Of a stretch of DNA of 13,305 bases, positions 5,854-13,305 are shown piece by piece. Position numbers and translations under genes: made by a program. Source of the DNA: JBFKMV01 sp041629655 (GTDB taxonomy: Bacteria; Acidobacteriota; Polarisedimenticolia; Polarisedimenticolales; Polarisedimenticolaceae). The stretch spans positions 1 through 13,305 of the forward strand of contig JBFKMV010000147.1 in assembly GCA_041629655.1 (NCBI GenBank), written 5' to 3'. Under the pieces are notes generated by a model. The model did no database searches. It was not told the DNA's origin and was given only the letters and a program-made list of their open reading frames with translations. The first letter of the stretch is position 1. The number at the start of each line of letters is the position of its first letter.

Positions 5854-5879
5854 GCGACGGGTCCTTTTCGGTCCGTCGC
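5854..5879 (+). terminator. Hairpin directly after tRNA-Arg(TCG)
   Basis: GCGACGG (5854-5860) pairs perfectly with CCGTCGC (5873-5879) around a 12-base loop containing TTTT. It starts at the base after the tRNA CCA. A T-rich tract follows only at 5895-5905, so termination is uncertain; the promoter of tRNA-Lys overlaps its 3' side. Confidence 0.35.
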
Positions 5880-5892
5880 GCTGTGCTAGGAT
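5865..5892 (+). promoter_or_regulatory. Candidate promoter for tRNA-Lys (and perhaps tig)
   Basis: TAGGAT (5887-5892) is a 4-of-6 -10 box preceded by TG at 5884-5885, an extended -10. TTTTCG (5865-5870) is a weak -35 at a 16-base spacing. The start would fall near 5899, about 20 bases before the tRNA, so readthrough could reach tig. Confidence 0.4.
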
Positions 5893-5919
5893 GACTTTTC
5901 TTTTTCGCGACGGCGCCGT

Positions 5920-5995
5920 GGGCCGCTAGCTCAATTGGTAGAGCAGCAGACTCTTAATCTGCGGGTTCGGGGTTCGATTCCCTGGCGGCTCACCA
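5920..5995 (+). tRNA. tRNA-Lys (anticodon CTT)
   Basis: The cloverleaf has acceptor 5920-5926/5985-5991 (one G-U pair), D stem 5929-5932/5941-5944, anticodon stem 5946-5950/5958-5962 and T stem 5968-5972/5980-5984. The anticodon CTT at 5953-5955 reads AAG, the lysine codon preferred in the neighbouring genes. The discriminator is A5992 and CCA is encoded at 5993-5995. Confidence 0.97.
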
Positions 5996-6007
5996 CGATC
6001 GCCCGGA

Positions 6008-6024
6008 GCCGGCTCGACGCCGGC
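6008..6024 (+). terminator. Hairpin between tRNA-Lys and tig
   Basis: Two GCCGGC copies (6008-6013 and 6019-6024) pair perfectly around the 5-base loop TCGAC. A C-run, not a U-run, follows, so it is more likely a processing or leader structure than a strong terminator. Confidence 0.3.
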
Positions 6025-6044
6025 CCGGCCCCCCCGAGGAACCC

Positions 6045-7322
6045 ATGAAGGTCGAGGTCACGGACATCAGTCCGGTCAAGAAGACGCTCACGGTCGAGGT
6101 CGACGCCGAGGCGGTGAAGCGCACCCACGACGAGGTGATCCGCCTCTACTCGCGCAAGGCCCGGGTGCCCGGGTTCCGCCCGGGGAAGGTGCCGCGGACG
6201 ATCGTCGAGTCGCGCTACGCGCGCGAGGTCGAGGAGGAGGTCCGCGACCGCCTGCTGGCCCGCTCCTACCGCGAGGCCACCGAGGAGCGCGGCCTGCGGC
6301 CGCTGGGCGAGCCCAAGGTCGAGGAGGTGACCCACGAGGCCGGGCACCCGTTCCGCTTCCGCACCACGATCGAGGTGCTGCCCGAGTTCGAGCTCAAGAA
6401 CCACCGCGGCGTCGAGGTGCGACGACAGGCGGTCACGATCGGCGATGCGGACGTCGACAAGGCGCTCGAGGAGCTGCGCGAGTCCCGCTCGCGGCTGGTC
6501 TCCGAGGAGGGCCGCGCCGCGATCACGGGCGACTTCCTGGTCGTGGACATGCACGGCCGGCCCGACGAGGGCGAGCCGTTCCAGCGCGAACGGGTGCTGC
6601 TGGAGCTCGGCGCGAGCCAGAACCCGCCCGAGTTCAACGAGCGGCTGCTCGGCGTCGGCCCGGACGAGTCGCGGGAGTTTCCGGTGGTCTATCCCGCCGA
6701 GTACCCGGCCGCGCAGCTGGCCGGCAAGACCGTCCGTTACGAAATCAAGATCCACGAGGTCAAGGTCCGCGAGGTTCCCGACCTCGACGACGAGTTCGCC
6801 AAGGACGTCGGCCTGGACGACCTCGCCACGCTGCGCGAACGGGTGCGGGAGGACCTGTTGCGGCACCGCGAGCACGAGGCCGAGCAGGCGGTGCGCCAGC
6901 AGGTGCTGGACAAGGTGCTGCTGGAGAACCCGTTCCCGCTGCCCGACGTGCTGGTCGAGCACGAGATCCGCGACCGGCTGGAGGACGGGGTCCGCTCGAT
7001 GATGATGCAGGGGCTCGATCCGCGCGAGGCCGACATCGACTGGAAGCAGCTTCGCGAGCGCCAGGAGGAGCCGGCGCGCAAGACCGTCCATGCCCGCTTG
7101 GTACTCGACGCGGTGGCGCGGGACGAAAAGCTCGACGTCGACAAGACGGAAATCGAGGAAAGGCTCCGTCGCGAGGCCGCCCGCATGGGCGAGAAAGTCG
7201 ATGTCGTAAGAGCGCGGCTGCGGAAGGGGCACGGTCTGGAAGCGCTTAAGACTCAGATGCTTAGAGAGAAATCCCTTGACTTGCTGACCCGCGTTGCTAA
7301 TATTCAAAACGAGGAGTCGTGA
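6045..7322 (+). CDS. tig: Trigger factor (ribosome-associated chaperone and peptidyl-prolyl isomerase)
   Basis: This 425-residue protein has the normal family length (about 430). The N-terminal ribosome-binding domain carries the signature GFRPGKVP at 43-50, which docks on protein L23 at the exit tunnel. The FKBP-like isomerase domain spans about 155-240 (GDFLVVDMHG at 162-171, YEIKIHEVK at 232-240). The helical C-terminal chaperone domain spans about 250-415, with NPFPLPDVLVEHEI at 295-308, a conserved stretch in this family. ATG 6045 has GAGGA (6036-6040) four bases upstream. It lies 49 bases after tRNA-Lys, and clpP follows after two bases. The last 20 or so codons include CTT, AGA, AAA, GTT, GCT, AAT, ATT and CAA, unlike the G/C-ending codons of the rest of the gene; this coincides with a promoter-like element for clpP. 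Confidence 0.97.
   Translation: MKVEVTDISPVKKTLTVEVDAEAVKRTHDEVIRLYSRKARVPGFRPGKVPRTIVESRYAREVEEEVRDRLLARSYREATEERGLRPLGEPKVEEVTHEAGHPFRFRTTIEVLPEFELKNHRGVEVRRQAVTIGDADVDKALEELRESRSRLVSEEGRAAITGDFLVVDMHGRPDEGEPFQRERVLLELGASQNPPEFNERLLGVGPDESREFPVVYPAEYPAAQLAGKTVRYEIKIHEVKVREVPDLDDEFAKDVGLDDLATLRERVREDLLRHREHEAEQAVRQQVLDKVLLENPFPLPDVLVEHEIRDRLEDGVRSMMMQGLDPREADIDWKQLRERQEEPARKTVHARLVLDAVARDEKLDVDKTEIEERLRREAARMGEKVDVVRARLRKGHGLEALKTQMLREKSLDLLTRVANIQNEES
7276..7303 (+). promoter_or_regulatory. Promoter-like element for clpP inside the end of tig
   Basis: TTGACT (7276-7281, 5 of 6) is followed by a 16-base spacer and TAATAT (7298-7303, 4 of 6) with a TG at 7295-7296, making an extended -10. 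It is the best housekeeping-type promoter I see in the window. The start would fall near 7309-7311, giving a leader of about 15 bases that begins at the GAGGAG ribosome-binding site (7311-7316). It does not resemble a sigma-32 heat-shock promoter. Confidence 0.55.
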
Positions 7323-7324
7323 CG

Positions 7325-7918
7325 ATGCCTTTGATCCCGATGGTGGTCGAGCAGACGAGCCGCGGCGAGCGCGCGTACGACATCTACTCGCGTCTGCTCA
7401 AGGACAACATCGTGTTCATCGGGCAGCCGATCGACGACAACCTCGCGAACCTGTTGATCGCCCAGCTGCTGTTCCTCGAAGCCGAGGACCCCGACCGCGA
7501 CATCTCGATCTACATCAACTCGCCGGGCGGCTCCGTGACCGCAGGCATGGCGATCTACGACACGATGCGGTTCGTCAAGCCGGACATCAGCACGTTCTGC
7601 GTCGGCCAGGCGGCCAGCATGGCGGCGGTGATCCTGGCCGCGGGGACCAAGGGCAAGCGCTTCGCCCTGCCCAACGCGCGCATCGTGATCCACCAGCCGC
7701 TGGGCGGCGCGCAGGGCCAGGCGGCGGACATCGACATCCAGGCGAGGGAGATCCTTCGCATGCGCGAGATGATCAACAAGATCCTGGTCGAGCACACCGG
7801 GCAGGACGTCGACCGGATCATCCGCGATACCGACCGGGACTACATCCTGACCGCGAGCCAGGGCAAGGAATACGGCCTGGTCGACGAGGTGATCAGCGAG
7901 CGGGGCGTGGCCGCCTGA
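7325..7918 (+). CDS. clpP: ATP-dependent Clp protease proteolytic subunit
   Basis: A 197-residue serine peptidase that forms the tetradecameric chamber of ClpXP and ClpAP. The catalytic triad is visible: Ser98 in GQAASMAAV (94-102), His123 in IVIHQPLGG (120-128) and Asp172 in DRDYILTA (170-177). The substrate-groove motif INSPGGSVTAG is at 64-74. The short N-terminus before MVVEQTSRGERAYDIYSRLL is typical, with a small propeptide possible. ATG 7325 is chosen because GAGGAG (7311-7316) is 8 bases upstream; GTG 7319, overlapping the tig stop, is too close to it. clpX begins 33 bases downstream, so the two are very likely co-transcribed and their products work as one protease. The call is secure. 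Confidence 0.97.
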   Translation: MPLIPMVVEQTSRGERAYDIYSRLLKDNIVFIGQPIDDNLANLLIAQLLFLEAEDPDRDISIYINSPGGSVTAGMAIYDTMRFVKPDISTFCVGQAASMAAVILAAGTKGKRFALPNARIVIHQPLGGAQGQAADIDIQAREILRMREMINKILVEHTGQDVDRIIRDTDRDYILTASQGKEYGLVDEVISERGVAA

Positions 7919-7951
7919 TCCCTTCCCGCACGACGACGCACGGAGTTTTCG

Positions 7952-9190
<1,239 letters not shown>

Positions 9191-9195
9191 CCACC

Positions 9196-9212
9196 GCGCT
9201 TCGTAGCGTTTT
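9196..9212 (+). terminator. Weak terminator-like hairpin after clpX
   Basis: CGCT (9197-9200) and AGCG (9205-9208), extended by a G-U pair, form a short stem followed by TTTT (9209-9212). It is the only stem-plus-U-run arrangement in the window, but the stem is only 4-5 bp, so at most partial termination between clpX and lon is expected. Confidence 0.3.
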
Positions 9213-9240
9213 AGGGCATCATAGGTCGACAACCGGTACG

Positions 9241-9256
9241 CCGGGACCCGTCCCGG
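9241..9256 (+). promoter_or_regulatory. Hairpin overlapping the lon ribosome-binding site
   Basis: CCGGGA (9241-9246) pairs with TCCCGG (9251-9256) around a 4-base loop. Its 3' arm takes the first two G of the Shine-Dalgarno stretch GGGGAGGAG (9255-9263). It could damp lon translation until melted or bound. Confidence 0.3.
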
Positions 9257-9266
9257 GGAGGAGCGC

Positions 9267-11684
<2,418 letters not shown>

Positions 11685-11694
11685 ACGGCGACGG

Positions 11695-12291
11695 GTGAAG
11701 ATCAAGTCGTCCCGGTTCGACCGCGCCGCCGTGCGGCCGGAGCAGGAGCCGCGGGCTCCCGGACCGGACGTGGTTTTCCTGGGAAGATCCAACGTTGGCA
11801 AGTCTTCCCTGATCAATCGGTTGCTGGGCACCCGCAACCTGGCGCGCACCTCGTCGCAGCCCGGTCGGACCCAGTCGGTGAACTTCTACCGGATCAATGA
11901 CGCGCTGTACTTCGTCGACCTGCCGGGATACGGCTACGCCAGGGTGCCCGAGTCCGTGCGGCGGAACTGGGGCCCGATGGTCGAGGCGTTCCTGGAGCGG
12001 CGGCGCGAGCGGATCGTGATGGGTGTGCTGGTCGTGGACGCGCGGCGCGAGCCGGGGCTGCTGGACCGCACGATGCGGGACTGGCTGGCCTACCAGCGGA
12101 TCCCGTACCTGATCGCGGCGACGAAGGCCGACAAGCTTTCAGGGAACAAGCGGGTGGTGGCGCTGCGCACCATCACCGAGGGCCTCGGGGCCTCGCCGGA
12201 CACCGGAGCGCCGGTGCTGGTCTCGTCGAGCACGGGGCTGGGCATCCGGGCGGTCTGGCGACATCTCGACGCGGCGCTGGCCGGCGCCTGA
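11695..12291 (+). CDS. engB: EngB/YsxC-family ribosome biogenesis GTPase
   Basis: A 198-residue single-domain GTPase of the TRAFAC class, normal length for EngB (YihA/YsxC). All guanine-nucleotide motifs are present: G1 GRSNVGKS at 30-37, G2-region GRTQ at 57-60, G3 DLPGYG at 75-80, G4 TKADK at 143-147 and G5 SSSTGLG at 177-183. FVDLPGYGYARV and the RNWGPMVEAFL stretch at 90-100 are family hallmarks. EngB assists a late step of 50S subunit assembly and is essential in many bacteria. GTG 11695 is the only plausible start; it lies 10 bases after the lon stop and has a weak ribosome-binding site (GGCGACGGG), suggesting translational coupling to lon. rho follows after 27 bases. The call is secure; the start is moderately so. 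Confidence 0.95.
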   Translation: MKIKSSRFDRAAVRPEQEPRAPGPDVVFLGRSNVGKSSLINRLLGTRNLARTSSQPGRTQSVNFYRINDALYFVDLPGYGYARVPESVRRNWGPMVEAFLERRRERIVMGVLVVDARREPGLLDRTMRDWLAYQRIPYLIAATKADKLSGNKRVVALRTITEGLGASPDTGAPVLVSSSTGLGIRAVWRHLDAALAGA

Positions 12292-12318
12292 CACACTCAC
12301 GGGAGCGAAGAGCGGAAC

Positions 12319-13305
12319 ATGGACATCAGCGAACTCAAGGAGAAGAGCCTCGGCGACCTGGTCCAGATGGCCACGGAGCTCGAGGTCGACGGCGCGTCGA
12401 ACATCCCCCGGCGCGAGCTGCTGTACCGGATCATCCGGGCCAGCGTGGAGCGCAACGGGTCGATCGTGGCCGAGGGCGTGCTGGAGAAGCTGAACGAGGG
12501 CTACGGATTCCTGCGCTCGCCCGACTGCAGCTACCTGCCGGGGCCCGACGACGTGTACGTCTCGCCGTCCCAGATCCGGCGCTTCAACCTGCAGACCGGC
12601 GACACGGTGCGCGGCCCGATCCGCCCGCCCAAGTCCAGCGAGCGCTACTTCGCCATGGCGCGGGTCCAGGAGGTCAACGGCGGCGCGCCCGACGCGGTCC
12701 GCGACCGCACGCGCTTCGACCGCCTGACGCCGTTGTACCCGCAGGACCGTATCCGCGCCGAGCTGCCGGGCGAGGACATCTCCGGCCGGGTGCTGGACCT
12801 GATGGTCCCGATGGGCAAGGGGCAGCGCGGCCTGATCGTCTCGCCGCCGCGCACCGGCAAGACGATGCTGCTCCAGGCGATCGCCCACGCCATCGCCGCC
12901 AACCATCCCGAGATCCTGCTGATGGTGCTGCTGATCGACGAGCGCCCCGAGGAGGTGACCGACATGGTGCGCTCGGTCAAGGGCGAGGTGATCGCCTCGA
13001 CCTTCGACGAGCCGGCCTCGCGCCACGTCCAGGTCGCCGAGATGGTGATGGAGAAGGCGCGCCGCCAGGTCGAGTGCGGCCGCCCCGTCGTGCTGCTGCT
13101 GGACTCGATCACGCGCCTGGCCCGGGCCTACAACGCGGTCATCCCGGCCTCGGGACGCGTGCTCTCCGGCGGCCTGGACGCCAACGCCCTGCAGAAGCCG
13201 AAGCGATTCTTCGGCGCGGCCCGCAACGTGCAGGAGGGCGGCTCGTTGACGATCATGGCCACGGCGCTGATCGACACCGGATCGCGGATGGACGACGTGA
13301 TCTTC
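12319..13305 (+). CDS. rho: Transcription termination factor Rho, 3' end cut by the window
   Basis: The frame opens at ATG 12319 and stays open for 329 codons to the window edge; about 90 C-terminal residues are missing compared with a typical 415-420-residue Rho. The N-terminal helical domain begins MDISELKEKSLGDLVQMA. The primary RNA-binding OB fold has GYGFLRSPD at 61-69 and YLPGPDDVYVSPSQI at 72-86. The hexameric ATPase core has Walker A SPPRTGKT at 175-182, Walker B VVLLLDSITR at 257-266 and the Q-loop GGLDANALQKPKRFFGAARN at 284-303, which contacts RNA in the central channel. Rho is an ATP-driven RNA translocase that ends untranslated transcripts. No long Asn/Arg-rich insert is seen, unlike actinobacterial forms. 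GGGAG (12301-12305) is a slightly distant ribosome-binding site. It is probably in the same transcript as engB. Confidence 0.97.
   Translation, partial: MDISELKEKSLGDLVQMATELEVDGASNIPRRELLYRIIRASVERNGSIVAEGVLEKLNEGYGFLRSPDCSYLPGPDDVYVSPSQIRRFNLQTGDTVRGPIRPPKSSERYFAMARVQEVNGGAPDAVRDRTRFDRLTPLYPQDRIRAELPGEDISGRVLDLMVPMGKGQRGLIVSPPRTGKTMLLQAIAHAIAANHPEILLMVLLIDERPEEVTDMVRSVKGEVIASTFDEPASRHVQVAEMVMEKARRQVECGRPVVLLLDSITRLARAYNAVIPASGRVLSGGLDANALQKPKRFFGAARNVQEGGSLTIMATALIDTGSRMDDVIF

Noticed and set aside
5910..5919. Palindrome ACGGCGCCGT abutting tRNA-Lys
   Set aside because: It is a perfect 10-base palindrome but too short to rule out chance in GC-rich DNA, and no second copy was found nearby.
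7319..7324. GTG start of clpP at 7319 overlapping the tig stop
   Set aside because: It is only two bases from GAGGAG, while ATG 7325 is at a proper spacing.

Overview
The window is a dense, strongly GC-rich stretch of bacterial chromosome in which every convincing gene is on the + strand. Codon third positions are almost all G or C. It reads as ordinary core genome with two small accessory-looking modules set between tRNA genes. The protein-quality-control order tig-clpP-clpX-lon, followed by engB and rho, together with a type IV pilus minor-pilin operon, suggests a Gram-negative bacterium. The deltaproteobacterial grade (Myxococcota, Desulfobacterota or relatives) is my best guess; this rests on gene order and Rho N-terminal wording, so the phylum is tentative.

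Layout. (1) 20-96: tRNA-Arg(CCG). (2) 190-2468: an exported ChaN-family protein with a C-terminal PDZ domain, overlapping by a few bases a membrane-anchored alpha/beta-hydrolase-fold protein that has lost its nucleophile serine. The hydrolase frame runs into the next tRNA. (3) 2430-2693: tRNA-Arg(TCT) and tRNA-His(GTG). (4) 2892-5708: four tightly packed prepilin genes in the order FimT/GspH-like, PilV-like, PilW-like, PilX-like. This matches the minor-pilin operon of other bacteria but has no pilY1 or pilE after it. (5) 5777-5995: tRNA-Arg(TCG) and tRNA-Lys(CTT). (6) 6045-11684: trigger factor, ClpP, ClpX and Lon, the nascent-chain chaperone and two ATP-dependent proteases. (7) 11695-13305: the ribosome-assembly GTPase EngB and the first 329 codons of transcription terminator Rho, cut by the window edge.

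How the parts work together. Trigger factor meets nascent chains at the ribosome exit. ClpXP and Lon degrade misfolded or regulatory proteins. EngB assists 50S assembly and Rho ends untranslated transcripts. The minor pilins would prime and cap a type IV pilus whose main machinery is encoded elsewhere. The ChaN-PDZ/hydrolase pair is an envelope module of unknown role.

The signals I find most worth checking are a good extended -10 promoter inside the 3' end of tig, where codon choice abruptly turns AT-rich; the interleaving of five tRNA genes with two protein modules; the degenerate hydrolase and its overlap with a tRNA; and the large Asp-rich PilX. I saw no CRISPR array, insertion sequence, integrase, prophage gene or replication origin. 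No gene-free stretch exceeds 300 bases; the longest is 2694-2891 (198 bases), described under its promoter and hairpin entries.
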